Assembly (NCBI GenBank): GCA_905250025.1
Contig: CAJNOJ010000005.1
Coordinates: 574,999 to 638,998, forward strand
DNA: 64,000 nucleotides
Direction: 5' to 3'
Source of the DNA: Adineta ricciae
Taxonomy: Eukaryota; Rotifera; Eurotatoria; Adinetida; Adinetidae
Shown: one piece after another, positions 13,345 to 24,720 of the stretch
Numbering within the stretch: the first letter of the stretch is position 1
Layout of the letters: each line of letters begins with the position of its first letter
The notes under the pieces: model-generated
What the model was told of the DNA's origin: nothing
What the model saw: only the letters and a program-made list of their open reading frames with translations
Databases searched by the model: none
Position numbers and translations under genes: made by a program

Positions 13345-14089
13345 GCGTAGAATGGACGAAAGTGACAATGAAAATATAGGTGTTGTCGCAGACATTATTT
13401 CCATACCATGCATTTGCTTTTTTCTTCTTCTGTTTTTACTTTCTGTTCTCTTTGCGTCTGCGTTATGCTTTCGATGCACCTCAAACTAAATCTATACGTG
13501 CAAGTTTTCTTCTCATAATCCTTGATGGTGGGTGATTGTAAGCAGCCATGACGTGTTTCAAACCTATCAAAGGTTTCGTCAGATGGCTGAATACTGTAGG
13601 ATGATTGAAACAAATCAAGTTTAATTTATAATAACTAAATTTTATATGATTGAATCAATATCAAAGGCAGATACTCTATTAGAAGCATAATTTTGACTAA
13701 AGATGAATTGTTTGTAGCCAGTAAACGGTTGATGTGTCAATGATGAGTCTTATCTGAGTCTCAAGGTGGTTCATGAAATGGCGGTTTTGATTATTATTAA
13801 TATAAATGCGAAAACTTCGGATTTTATTCGAAAGTCATATGTGTTCAGGGGGGCGAACAAAATGATTTCCAGGCAATAAATCAGCTGGAAATCACTAGAA
13901 ATAAAAAATGCGATTGGAAATCAAGAGATCGCTTTGTTCCCCCTTGGTTCGAACAAAATTCGCGCGCGCGAAACTGAACGACAATGAATCATACGAACAA
14001 TCATTAGTTGTCTGAAGTGATTAACCGACGAGAGGAGAAAATTTGTAAACCATCGTATGATATGGAGGAATTGGCAACGTTTTCGTTGA
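13345..14089. other. Intergenic stretch between jacalin and TMEM249-like genes
   Basis: It contains inverted-repeat element copy B (13846-13948) and a short GC-alternating CGCGCGCG run near 13971. No supported gene was seen; a 72-residue minus ORF at 13395-13613 has no recognisable feature. Confidence 0.55.
13846..13948. mobile_element. Short internally deleted copy of the same inverted-repeat element (copy B)
   Basis: The left part shares GATTTCCAGGCAA-AAATCAGCTGG with copy A at about 8394-8418. The right part shares AAATCACT-, AAAAAATGC- and TCAAGA-containing sequence plus the terminal TTTGTTCCCCCTTGG with copy A's right end. The whole unit is only about 100 nt, so it looks like copy A with most of the middle removed, in the same orientation. 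It sits between the jacalin-domain gene and the TMEM249-like gene. Confidence 0.55.
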
Positions 14090-14838
14090 ATGGCTCTGTC
14101 ATATCACCATCGATTTCTCACCAAACTCCGATTATTCTTCTCCAATATTCTAACATTCTATGATCCTGTATGTTTTCTTCGATTGCGTCACTGAAGAAAG
14201 CGAAAGATCATGTGTTTTAGTTTGGCGACAAGCTTCTTGAACATTTCCGTTTGAATCCATATTACCCGTTTGTACAGACACAGGTATTGACCTTTGAATA
14301 TCGATATCGCCGTTGGTCGACCATCTATTTCTTGACTCTTCTTCAACTAATCATTATATTTCTAACTGTCTATACTTATTTTCGTTTTCATACGGATGAA
14401 TATTGGAATTCAGGTTCTGATTTTCTGTTAGCATTCTTGTTCGCATTATTAACCGTATTTGTATGTTTAAATCTATTAGAAAACTTTCAACAACGACGAA
14501 TTATTCTCTCTCCATTGGATTTTCACGTCTCAATCTACCTAAACGACCAACTAATACGAAAATGTTCGATCGATCGTGCATATATTTGCCTACACAAAAT
14601 ACAATCCTATGACATTATACTCTATCACATTGTATTTATCATTGAGGACATCGATTTCATCCAAATCACTGATTACTTCACTCAGCAATTGCAACTGAGA
14701 CAAATCGGGAAACGTTTAGCAGAAAAACTATTTCTCAGCTACATCGAAAGTGAAAACTGGATAGGAATCTTTCCAAAATATCACAAATTGCAAACCAATA
14801 CCAATTTTGTACAAAGGAAAACTATTATCAACTTGTGA
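14090..14838 (+). CDS. TMEM249-like two-pass membrane protein (CatSper-associated family)
   Basis: Two exons, 14090-14167 and 14221-14838, joined in phase across a 53-nt GT-AG intron, encode about 231 residues. That is close to the size I remember for vertebrate TMEM249. The protein has an N-terminal amphipathic region, then the motif LNPYYPFVQTQ, two hydrophobic helices (about residues 60-80 and 93-113), and a C-terminal cytosolic beta-rich region ending in IGKRLAEKLFLSYIESENW, which parallels the family's conserved C-terminal IGRxLARKLNxxYFD-like segment. In mammals TMEM249 is an auxiliary component of the sperm CatSper calcium-channel complex. I assign the family from motif memory, so function here is inference. 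The ATG at 14090 was chosen because it is the first in frame with the spliced exon. Confidence 0.6.
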
Positions 14839-15514
14839 TAACATTGAATCTTAACTTTTCCGATTTGTTTTCCTTTCTGCTTATATGAAATGTTAAACAC
14901 AATCAAACTATTCGATGTACGTCTGTTTGTTTACAAAAGAATGTATGTTTTTGTGATAAACAACAAAGAAGATATGTAAATGAAATGAGTTTGAAAATTT
15001 GCACATCAATGTGCAACATAATTTGCATATGTGAATGTTACTTTAAGATGTTAAACTTCGATGAGGAGGTCAGTGTCAATGAGTAGTGAAACATTTCATT
15101 GATACCATAGCAATGTTTGGATTTACTAGTGAAAAAACGACAACAACGACAGGAAAAACATAACGAAAGCTCTAGATTAGAACAAAAATCAACAAGAAAA
15201 GGCAAGGAAGAGCAAGGTGAACTAGTTTAAACGTTTAGAGTACAGTTTGTTTTCAGAGACAAAAGAAGAAACACAAGAGACGAGAAAATAAGATTTCAAA
15301 TGTGCACAACAACAAAAAAAAACATTCAAAATCAATAATCGGTTTCATTTGGTTTAGTAAATCTACTGACATAGGAATATTAAAAAACCGAGAAAAAGTA
15401 GATACCATACATATTTCTTGAATACAGACAAAACTTTTCGAAAAACTACATCAAGAATATTCGTAAGAAATATTTTACACATAAAGAACATATCAAGAAG
15501 CTTTGTTCATATTT
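14839..15514. other. Convergent 3' region
   Basis: AT-rich spacer between the 3' ends of the TMEM249-like gene (+) and the lamin gene (-). I see only A-rich runs (for example 15308-15320) and no coding signal. Confidence 0.6.
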
Positions 15515-17502
15515 TTATTTGACGCTGACCACTTTTTCAGCAACAACCTAAATGAAACAAAGAAGAAAGAAGTTTTTCAGAGAAGATATTCACATATTTG
15601 ATACGTACGCGTCCATCCGAATCTTCTAAGATTGTTTTTTTACTTTCATTACCAGTAGTAAACCATTTTGTTGTGCGTAATTTCAAGTTTGTTGGTGGAT
15701 CAACCGAAATATCATTAACATCTGAACTCCAAATCTAGAAGAGATTTACATATGTATAATTCAAGAAAATATACTACTGGAATTATATCTTACCGTTGCT
15801 GTTGCTCCAGCTTTCAAATTCATTCCTTTTGGAAATTTAAATTCATAATTTTGTGCACCAACTTTGCGTTTGAGAATCCATCCATTCATTGCTACATCTT
15901 GTTTGGAATTGTTGAGTAATTTGACAAATTTTGGTTGCGAACTTTCATCATCAATTATATTAATTCCGTCGATCAGTTGAGTATTGACTGATGGATGATC
16001 ATCAGCGTCGTAACGTGGGCGTTTACGTGATGGATGCGAAGTGCTACTTTCAAACGTAGCATTGGATGCTGTTGCAGTATGCGATGTTTCCATACGTGAT
16101 AAATTGCCTGAAATGTTGAGTCGTTCTTCTTCGGATTCGAGTAATTTTCTGTAGGTGGCAATTTCTCGATCGAGACCGATTTTGATATCCAGAAGATTTT
16201 GATAGTCGATTTGCATTTGCTCGATTTGTTGTTTCAAACGTTCCAATTCATCTTCACGTTCCGCTAAGATTTCGTCTTGTCGTTGTTGAGAACGATGAAG
16301 ACGATCTTCCAAATCACGACAACGTTGTTCGAGAAATGCGACTTTATCGTTCAATGCATCACGTGACTTCGTTATATCATCAATACGTTCGCGGTAAGAC
16401 GATAAATCAGATCGATACGTACCAACTTGGTCAACATTACGACGAATTGTATTTTGTAAATCTTCGATTTTCTTTTCATATTGTGCAGCAATTTCGTCAC
16501 GCAATGCTTGCATTTCATCTTCCGTTTGATTACGTAGTTCTTGTAATTCATGTAATAAACGGTCGTCGTATTGTTGTCGTAGACCATCATCATAAGTCTT
16601 AACATCGTAGTGGCGTTGTCGGCGAACTTCTTCGATAGCCTAGAGTAGAAACCGAAACATAGGGAATGAAATCGAAGTTTGATAGATAATTACTGTTTCA
16701 TGAACTTGAGCGTTGAATTGAAGTTCTTCACGTAATGTTTTGTTTTTATTCTCAAGATCAACACGAAGAAGTGTTTCGGATTCAAGTTGACGTTTCAATG
16801 CCGTCACTTGTTTATCGAGATCAGCATTAGTACCACGTAAACTCTGACAAAGACGAATATCAATTCGTAGAATTTATTAGTTTTCGCGCAACTTACCACA
16901 TTCTCATCAGTTTTTCGATTCGCATCGAATCCAAGCGCATCGTTGCGTGCTTTCAAGTCACTAAGTTCGGTTTCGTATTGTTTCAGACGACCTTCAGCAG
17001 CCCGTAAATCTCGTTCTTTACGAGCGAGCCTATAAGACAAAACCAGCATGTTTCCAACAGACATTTTCTCAATTAGAGGTCGACATACTTCGCTAATGCA
17101 TCTTGTGCTTCGGCATTGGATTTCTCAGCCTCGATTTCTAAGCGTGACTTTTCTCTAGCAAGTTCTTCGATAAGTTTCTTCGCATCTTCAAGTTCACGTT
17201 CGTACAATTGTTTAACTTTCGATGTTTCGACTTCATATGTATCACTATAAGATGCAATAATACTCTAAAACGAAAAACAATATTACGTCGAACATAATTC
17301 TATTGTTTAAACTAAAGAAGTTCACCTTTAATTCTTTATTGTCTTGCTCCAAACGACGAACAGTATCAATGTAAACAGCCAAACGATTGTTTAGTGTTTC
17401 CAATTGTTCTTTTTCTTGTGCACGAGACAGATTCAATCCACCTGTGCTACCTGTTGAAGACGTATTTCGGCTTCGTAAGGATGCTGATGATCGATTAGCC
17501 AT
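15515..17502 (-). CDS. Nuclear lamin (intermediate filament, no CaaX box seen)
   Basis: The ATG at 17502 begins a short Ser/Arg-rich head, followed by coil 1A with the classic LNNRLAVYIDTVRRLEQDN start of the rod. Coil exons continue at about 17066-17262, 16804-17033 and 16680-16850, with coil 2 in about 16140-16640. The rod ends with LLDIKIGLDREIATYRKLLE and then SEEERL, the diagnostic intermediate-filament terminus. After it come a basic nuclear localisation signal (SRKRPRYD, about 16015-16035) and a lamin-tail immunoglobulin-fold domain (about 15620-15930: SQPKFVKLLNNS, GWILKRK, FPKGMNLKAGATATV, then a final exon near 15515-15545). The product would polymerise into the nuclear lamina. Introns are about 50-70 nt. 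The reading frame ends VVAEKVVSVK-stop, so no C-terminal CaaX prenylation motif is visible. The assignment is strong; the exact joins of the last two exons are less so. Confidence 0.88.
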
Positions 17503-18768
17503 TGCTTTTATCTGATTTGAGTAATTAATTCAATCTAAAATGTCGCCAATCGTCTGAAAGAAAACCAAATGAGATACAATGTAATGACGAAATGCAGGAA
17601 GATAACGATGTCATTTTTGATTTGTGGTTTTTCCCACTGGAAGAAAAGAAAAGGCATTGTTTTCTTTCTCGAGTGCATTAGCGTACTTTGACATCTTCAA
17701 TGTGCATTGATATTTTACTAATGAGAACACAATAGGAACAAACGTCTGGTCAGGCATGGACATTATTCGCCTTTCTATTGTCTACAGGTCGCCGTTCGCA
17801 TTCAATATCGTTCACAATGCTTGCTATACGATACGGATATAAAGAGCAGCTTTGTTCGTTTATAACGTAGATACAGAAAGGAAGAAATAGATGATTGGGC
17901 GCTGCAGCCAATGAGAGTTCGTTAGTGAATGTAGCGCTAGGTGAACTAAATTATAATTGCAGGTCTTTGTTTTATTCGGAGCAGTAGAAGAAGAGCAAAA
18001 GCCTCCATAATTGGTACCTCGTCTCAATGCATCAGATCGATAAGAATCATATAAATTTATCGGTTTCCCAAACATTTAAATATGAATCTTCGACAAAATA
18101 TCATCCGAATGTAATATTGATCCGTCGATAGAGGTCGATACATACCGTTCACATCTGATCGGTTCTGTTGTTGAAAAGGTTATAATATTCAATTGAATGT
18201 TCAGCGATGCAAAAGTAGACAGTTGAAATTCGTTTTTCAATGGCATGAAATTAGTACGACGTTCGATGATTATTCATTCATAAACATACTCTCGTAGAAC
18301 AATCGTGAAAATGAAGTAAATAATTTCTCTGCTCAGACGGTTACAATAGTACTGAATTTACGTTCGTAGCTAGGCATGTCTCGACGTGGGAATGTTGATC
18401 CAGACGATCATTACATTCGAAATATTGTTCAACATATGTGGATGAAAAACGTGTTTTGCGATTTTCGAAAATATTTGTTTTTTCTTTCTTTCTGGAATAA
18501 AATCGATTGCACGAATGCTTTCACCTACGAGCTTTTATTTCGCCACCTTGAAAAGAAACCTTTAGCAGCGTAAGTTTGTAGGCTGTTTCATATTGACATC
18601 ACAACAATATTAGTCGAAACTGTTTTCGATCACATGTGAAGTATTTATTATTCGAAACTGAAGAAATACACAAAAATAATTATCAAAACTCGAATCTGAC
18701 GAACTGAAAAAAAAACACAGAAGAAGAATAAAAAACCCAGTTATTCTGCATAGGTTTGTTTTGTTCGT
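17503..18768. other. Region upstream of lamin, with possible small two-exon gene
   Basis: The first few hundred bases upstream of 17502 are presumably the lamin 5' region. A minus ORF at 17860-18075 (71 residues) has no features I recognise. A weak plus-strand gene model at 18376-18695 is listed separately. Nothing else is supported. Confidence 0.5.
18376..18695 (+). CDS. Possible small hypothetical protein, two exons
   Basis: The ATG at 18376 opens a frame of 65 codons that would end at 18573. The sequence there is a good donor (GC|GTAAGTTTGT), and an acceptor ATATTAG lies about 45 nt downstream. Splicing extends the frame by about 30 codons to a TGA near 18695. The product would be about 95 residues, basic and Phe-rich in the middle. 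I recognise no domain. Support is only the open frame, the ATG and the paired splice sites, so it may be spurious. Confidence 0.25.
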
Positions 18769-19875
18769 TTAACTAGCCTCATCATGCATTAATAACGGTT
18801 GATCAATAGACGCTCGTTCAGCTGCAACAACAAGACGTGTTGCTCCACAAACAGCCGCTGGTAACAAAAGAAAGAATGCGCCCGGAATGAGAAACATCAT
18901 TTCCATTGATATACCGAAACCCATTGTTGCCCAGAGATAGTGTCGAAACCACGGTGTTCGTTCTCGAACGCCAAGTAGATGTAATGACAACGGATAATCA
19001 ATAATATCGTAGGCAATAATCCATGCAGTTGTCAAAAACTTCAATGGAGTAGTGATAAAGATCAATGGTGGTACAAAGAATTCGATAGATGTTAGGACAA
19101 TGAAAATAACGAACGAAATGAGTAGAGAAAATGTTGCGATTCGTAAACTTCGCCATACACTTGAGCAAAATGATTCTTCAGGTCGAATGGGATATTTCAA
19201 TTCACGTTCTTGTGCTCGCACTAGACTTTCCAACGCTGGCGAACTCAATGGTTGAGCAGTTAGAAGTGCAATAATCAATGAAAGACAAATGACGATGAAG
19301 TAAGCTGTAAGGCGCAGGATCCAAATACCAACACGAGCTAAACGCGAAGTATTTCTTTGAATTAAACGAGCTGTCAGTATATGCATACCCCAAACGCCTG
19401 GTATAGCACAGACAAAAAGAAGTAAAGTAAATATAAGGCATGGTATCAATGCGCGTGACCATGTTGATTTATGTTTAAGGATAAAATAGAGACCTTGAAA
19501 TGGTGCAAAGATACCCGAAAGAAAGCCAGGTTTCGTTGCTTTACCTCGATTTAAATCAGATAAGATCTGATCAACTAAAGCTTTTCTATCCTTGAAAAAT
19601 CCATGAAACTTTGTAGATCGTTTCAAACTTGATTTTGAAACAGGTGGCGACAGTATATAAACACACGAAATTGGTTTCAATTCAACCAGACGATCTGTGC
19701 GTATGTTCGAATCGGTTATCACAAGTGTCAGACCACGTATCGCCGTTGATAATGAACATAGAAATTGATAACATGCATCTTCATTTGTGAATAGAGCAAC
19801 ATGAGAACGGAGTTCATTGGGAATAAGCTCGTCTTGATTACTTTGTAACCAAATTATATTGGTCGTTGATGACAT
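18769..19875 (-). CDS. EI24/CysZ-family multipass membrane protein with N-terminal fused domain
   Basis: A single open exon of 368 codons; the ATG at 19875 is the first in frame. Residues about 1-110 form a soluble alpha/beta domain beginning NIIWLQSN, with LFTNEDACYQFL and LTLVITDSN, then CVYILSPP, then KFHGFFKDRKALVDQI. I associate this pattern with the N-terminal domain of several bdelloid multi-domain proteins. Residues about 120-360 carry the EI24 (etoposide-induced 2.4 / CysZ) architecture: FLSGIFAPFQGLYFILKH, then about five or six hydrophobic helices with a cytosolic loop (SPALESLVRAQERELKYP), the segment AYDIIDYPLSLH, then the terminal GFGISMEMMFLIPGAFFLLLP helix region. EI24 relatives act in ER/autophagy membranes and CysZ is a bacterial sulfate permease; the substrate here is unknown. 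The lack of introns is unusual for this window. Confidence 0.7.
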   Translation of the reverse strand: MSSTTNIIWLQSNQDELIPNELRSHVALFTNEDACYQFLCSLSTAIRGLTLVITDSNIRTDRLVELKPISCVYILSPPVSKSSLKRSTKFHGFFKDRKALVDQILSDLNRGKATKPGFLSGIFAPFQGLYFILKHKSTWSRALIPCLIFTLLLFVCAIPGVWGMHILTARLIQRNTSRLARVGIWILRLTAYFIVICLSLIIALLTAQPLSSPALESLVRAQERELKYPIRPEESFCSSVWRSLRIATFSLLISFVIFIVLTSIEFFVPPLIFITTPLKFLTTAWIIAYDIIDYPLSLHLLGVRERTPWFRHYLWATMGFGISMEMMFLIPGAFFLLLPAAVCGATRLVVAAERASIDQPLLMHDEAS

Positions 19876-20432
19876 TTTGATTTAAAAAGAACGAAAGAAG
19901 CTTACACTTATTAGTAATGCACACACATACATATATATATATTTATACATTTAATGTTGTTTTTTACTCGTCTTTTTTTTTCTCCTTTTTCTTTTTAAAC
20001 TTCCAATCAGATTAAAGTACGGCATGTTCCTGACTTCTCTTCATTGTAGCACATTAAATAAATAAATAATGAATGCATTTTCACACTGCGCCATATGCTT
20101 AACGTATATTTATGTGAGATAATCCCGAGGAGAAAGCTTATTGTGTTTGATGAACAAGACAAAAAAATGTTATGTGACAACATCTATCTTGTTTATTATT
20201 ACATCAACGGAGGAGCACAGAAAGCCTATTTGGAACTTGAGAAGCCAAGTTAAAGTGCTTGTAGGCAGATCGGATTGTAGAATATACTTGAAATGTCTGA
20301 CAGAGTTTTATTAATACTTTTATTTGCGCGACGATAATGCCATATCGCTTACATGGCGTAGAAGTTTAGAGATATAGAACATTTAGACCAGATGTCATGG
20401 AATTAGAGGGAATAAAAGTACAGAGTTTTGCG
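19876..20432. other. AT-rich spacer between EI24-family and CERKL-type genes
   Basis: It contains a TA-rich run near 19925-19950 and T-rich tracts near 19970-20000. No ORF or RNA gene is supported. Confidence 0.6.
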
Positions 20433-23400
20433 TTAACCGATACGTCCAAAACACGAATAGCTGATGTCTTTCACGGATGAACTCGGATTTGGACCAATAC
20501 CAAAAACTGGTAGAAATCGAGGAAAACATCTAGAATAAAGAAAATGTTGTTGAATAGTATCGAGTGTTCACTATTAGCAATATCGTACTTAATTCGGATA
20601 AACGGAGAATTGTAAGGAGTGAAGTCGAGATTCCATAAACAGGGTTGTTTCCTATTTCGATATTGAATCCTGCTTAATGTTGATCTTCGAGTATAATCTA
20701 CACATGAAAGTCGTCGGATTACAGATGATCTTCTTCGATCTACAAGACTAGATGGTAAATCTTGTTTGTTAGTTGCTGACGAGTTTCCACCGATTATTAG
20801 ATTGAAAAATGACTAGAAAGATTGATTTTCAGATGCAAAAAGTTCAGTTTCAGAATAAGATCTCTTTTTACTTTCGTGGGTTCGAGAATTTTACTAGCTG
20901 ATCGTTGATAATGTTTCCTTCGTTCAGATGCATTGCTATCTACACTGGCTTGACGTGGTAGAGATGTTTTTGTTGTGTTCCACTTCAACGATTGAAAAAT
21001 TGTTTTTCGACGAAACGATAATTTAGTTTTCGTTGAGTTCGTTTGTGCACCATCGACTTCGCTTGGTAAATGTCGATCTTCAACATTTGATCGAGTTGAT
21101 GGTATCTGTGTTTCGTCACAAATTTGGTGATAATAACTGCAACGCTGAAGTTGATTATCTCCAGATATTGATGTATTCGATGGACGTGGTTCATATTTTC
21201 TTGCTGGAGATAACTCTTTTCCATTATTTGATTGTTCACTGTCGTCGGATGAATCATCGGATAATGCAGCATTGCGCTGATCATTACAATCTGGATTTCC
21301 ATCAGACGCGCTCAAAGCAGAAAGTTTCAGCTCGATTTCGATCTCTTTCACTTTAATCAGATTTGCGAATGGAAAGTCGTACTAAAACAAAAAGTTATAG
21401 AAAGCGAATCAACATCGCGTCAATCGTGTTACTTGATTTTTCGAATTGCCATTACGTTTAATCGAGCGTACAAATTCCCTTCTTGGCGTTACTTCAATTA
21501 GTAACAGATCTAATAAACCATCGGCTAAGTGTCCGAACTTCGATAGACCTTGTGGTGCCAGAGACCACAGACCAGCATTGGTTAATACAGCAACATGTAG
21601 ATATCTATTCTCCAGAGTTTTCCATGGTTGATCGTATGTATCTTGAGGACGAGTTTTCTTACGTAAAGAATACGTGTTACTCAAAGATTTCGTGTAGGTG
21701 TCACTTGTTTTCACATCAGTATCATGAAAAGTCTTGAATTCGTCAATTGTGCTTCCTCTGTCGGGTGGCATACATTTGGGACAGCTGAAATTAGAATAAT
21801 CTCTTTTTGAACGAAACCATGAGATGTGTCTATTTACCCTTGAAAACAACGCGTCATATTGGTAGTTTCTTGTTCTGCAGGAATGTAGCGAATTACAACA
21901 TCGATAGGTCTATGAAAGATCAAAAAATTAATAATTCATGTTACCAAGAATAATTGCCTTAAATGTTCAGTTGCTGCTGCTTTCCCAAATGACTTTTGGA
22001 GACGGTTTTTTGGGCTACACGAAGCATACTGTGTAAAATACTTCAGCGCATTTGCTGCATAACCTGCTGCAGAACCAAAATTAACTGTCACAAATTCAGA
22101 ATTGGTATCAAATATTGCTGACATATCAATTCTCATTTGTTGATCTAAAATAGCAGCAGTCAAGTCAGAAAAGCAACATAATCTTGAATTTATTTACTAA
22201 AGAGTAAATGAAGAATCGGGGTACAACAATCCAACGTTCCAAAAATTGAATGACAGATAATGTTTGTCGTTCCTAAACAGTACAAAGTTTCTTCAATGAA
22301 AAAGATAAACGACGAGTTACCAGTCGGAATGATACACAATGGAAATGGAATGGGTGGTAAATCTTGATCTTTGTCTAGTCTACATGCGATTCGATGGTAT
22401 CATAACAGCTATAAGTAAAAAAAAGCAAGAAACGAATTACCTGGTCCGATTTTCTTGTGTTAAATAGTGAAGTAATCCGTTAATCACATTAACTACTGTA
22501 CCATCTCCGCCAATTATTATTAAACTAAGAACACGACATGTTTTTAGTAGAAAGAAAAACAGTACCAATATGTCTCCTTTTCTTTATCACCTATTTAGTG
22601 CATTGAAAGCAGCTTTTAGATTAGATAATATATCATTAACCGAACAAGCTTCACTAATTTCTGAAATCAACAATTCTTTGATCTTTAACATAATTAACCG
22701 TTTGTCGTTTACCCGAATAGATAATGTTATGTTGCGTTCTATCGAGTATAGGTCGAATCTTCGAATCGTATACTTGTCGACTATATCTTGAACCGGAATA
22801 TGGATTACAGATGACGAGTATATTTTGTACTGGTTTGTCTAGGAAAAGAATTTATTTGGGTAACGGTGAAAATTTCGTTGAGAGTTTCCGTACATTTCGA
22901 GATGATTTTCGAAAGAAGTCGATACCATTGATGTATTTGACTTGGTAGATTACTTTGAAAAGAGATGCGAATCTCTTGTAGACTACTATCATCCGTTTTC
23001 TCATAGGAGTACAATTCAAATCCACGTAAAGATGTTGGTGAGACACTCGATGTGTTTTCTGTCGATTGACTATCGCTGTCATTTAATAACCAACTCCTTC
23101 GATAGTGTACAGGTAATACAGCATAAACAAGGTGTAAATCGACGAAATCGATGTCATTTGAACTCGATGTTCTCTCTTGAGGATTTTTACTTTCTGGAGA
23201 CGCTGAAACGATATCGATGAAATATTTAATTTAGTGCAACTAATTTAACTTACGATCATCAATTACTTTCGACCAACTCAAGATGTTTTTATTCAGAACG
23301 AGTTCAATAGTCACATTGTTCATTGTAAAAAACGCTCGCTCATGAATCTGCTCCAGATCAATAATTTCCATATCTAACAGTGTATTCAGACGACACTCCT

Positions 23401-23551
23401 CCGCTTTTTTCTCTTCATTTTCTTCGAATGCTTGTTTGACGTCATCTGAACGAGAAACATGGGTATGGTTAAACATTGTACAAACTAAAAATTCGGTTCT
23501 TTTCAACAAACTTGCAGGCTTTGATCGGCGTCGATGTGCTTTCAAAGACAT
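20433..23551 (-). CDS. CERKL: Ceramide kinase-like protein (CERKL-type, diacylglycerol-kinase catalytic fold)
   Basis: I could assemble exons from the ATG at 23551 to a TAA at 20433-20435. The N-terminal part (about 22900-23551) corresponds to the PH-like region. The catalytic domain starts with NILVICNPYSGS (about 22790), followed by IIIGGDGTVVNVINGLL, the nucleotide-binding GGDG motif (about 22500), then CIIPTGTTNIICHSIFG (about 22220-22340), which is closer to CERKL's TNVLAHSLHG than to CERK. A short Cys motif (FSCPKC, near 21780) sits where ceramide kinases carry their CxxxCxxC motif. Next is a conserved SPRGLSP-like segment (LAPQGLSKFGHLADGLLDLLLIE, about 21500-21580). A long Ser/Asp-rich insert (about 20880-21350) precedes the last exons. 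The usual WNCDGE is replaced by WNLDF, so the acidic Glu is missing. Human CERKL has no proven ceramide kinase activity, and the same may hold here. Confidence 0.75.
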
Positions 23552-24720
23552 TGAATTCGTTTCCCAAGCACTTCTACAAATAGACTAAAGGCAAATATCG
23601 ATGCGTGAAATAGACTCATACTGTCTACAGAATGACAGACTTTGTTTTTCTTCAAGAAATACTTCCAAATATATCTCTATTTAAAGACTAGTAAAATGCA
23701 GAAACCTAGTGTCCTTGAAAGAAATTTTCTCATGATAAACAGACATAAGTCATTGGTTGACGTCTATCAATGCAATATATATACCCTGAATCAAAAAGTG
23801 CTCCAAAATAAAGTCCGGATATTCTGGTGCGAACTTATTTCTATATTAGATAATATATAAGCTGAGAGAAAACGCTCATTGCGACGTATCTTTTTTTTGA
23901 TAGGAAGGAAGTTTCAAGGACTGCAACAGCGGACTTATTATTCGTTCACATGGGGTTTGAGCAGAAATGTGGATATACTGTATTAGAGATAAGTATGAGC
24001 TAGAGAAAAGTCATTTCTTCTGTTTCGTAGTTTCTTTTCTTGTTCCGATATTTCTTAATATGACAAATCGGATTTCTTTCTTGTTTTTTTGTTGTTTCGA
24101 TGTTTTTTCTTGGCTAATTTTATTGGTAGTTCATTGAACAATTTATCGAACGTTCTGTCAAAAATGAATGTCGATTATAAATTGATTTTATAGACTTCTT
24201 TCATTGCATCTTCATGTTTCAGTTTAAATACCAGACTGACAAAGACATTGAATAAGCATTTACATCTATTCGACTTACATATTGCGTTTATTCGATTGTG
24301 CAGCTGACATAAAGAAGACTTGAACCATATGACTCCTTCATGCAGTGGCTTTGGTAATAATAAAATACAATGGTTGAAAATAAATATTGTTGTCTGAAGT
24401 AGATTTTCAGAACATCAATGGCAGCTAAGATTGTTTTGCAATATATAGATATCTTCTCATTCAGATTGGCTGATTTCATAAAAGCTGGCGTATTTATTAT
24501 TCCATCAATATTGCATATATTATTTTCAGTTATTTTTATATATAGAGAGAAACGAACGTGTTTACGTAGTTTTCTGGAGTTTTGATCTTTGATCGGTATG
24601 CATGTTGCACTATGAGCATCATAATTGACTTTTCTTTTCTACTTTTTATTTCGAAATGATCGGAAGAGAAGACGAGCTTTTTGCTTCATGTCGAGCTGCT
24701 CGTTCACTTCATAAGAATGA
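23552..24720. other. Intergenic stretch
   Basis: AT-rich with short ORFs in several frames (for example 24288-24479 minus), none with a recognisable domain or convincing splice sites. It presumably contains the 5' region of the CERKL-type gene and the 3' region of the small secreted protein gene. Confidence 0.55.

Noticed and set aside
16336..16605. ORFs on both strands overlapping the lamin rod
   Set aside because: They are frame shadows of the coiled-coil coding sequence.
17860..18075. 71-residue minus ORF upstream of lamin
   Set aside because: It has an ATG but no domain or matching acceptor to lamin exon 1; it could be a 5' exon but nothing supports it.
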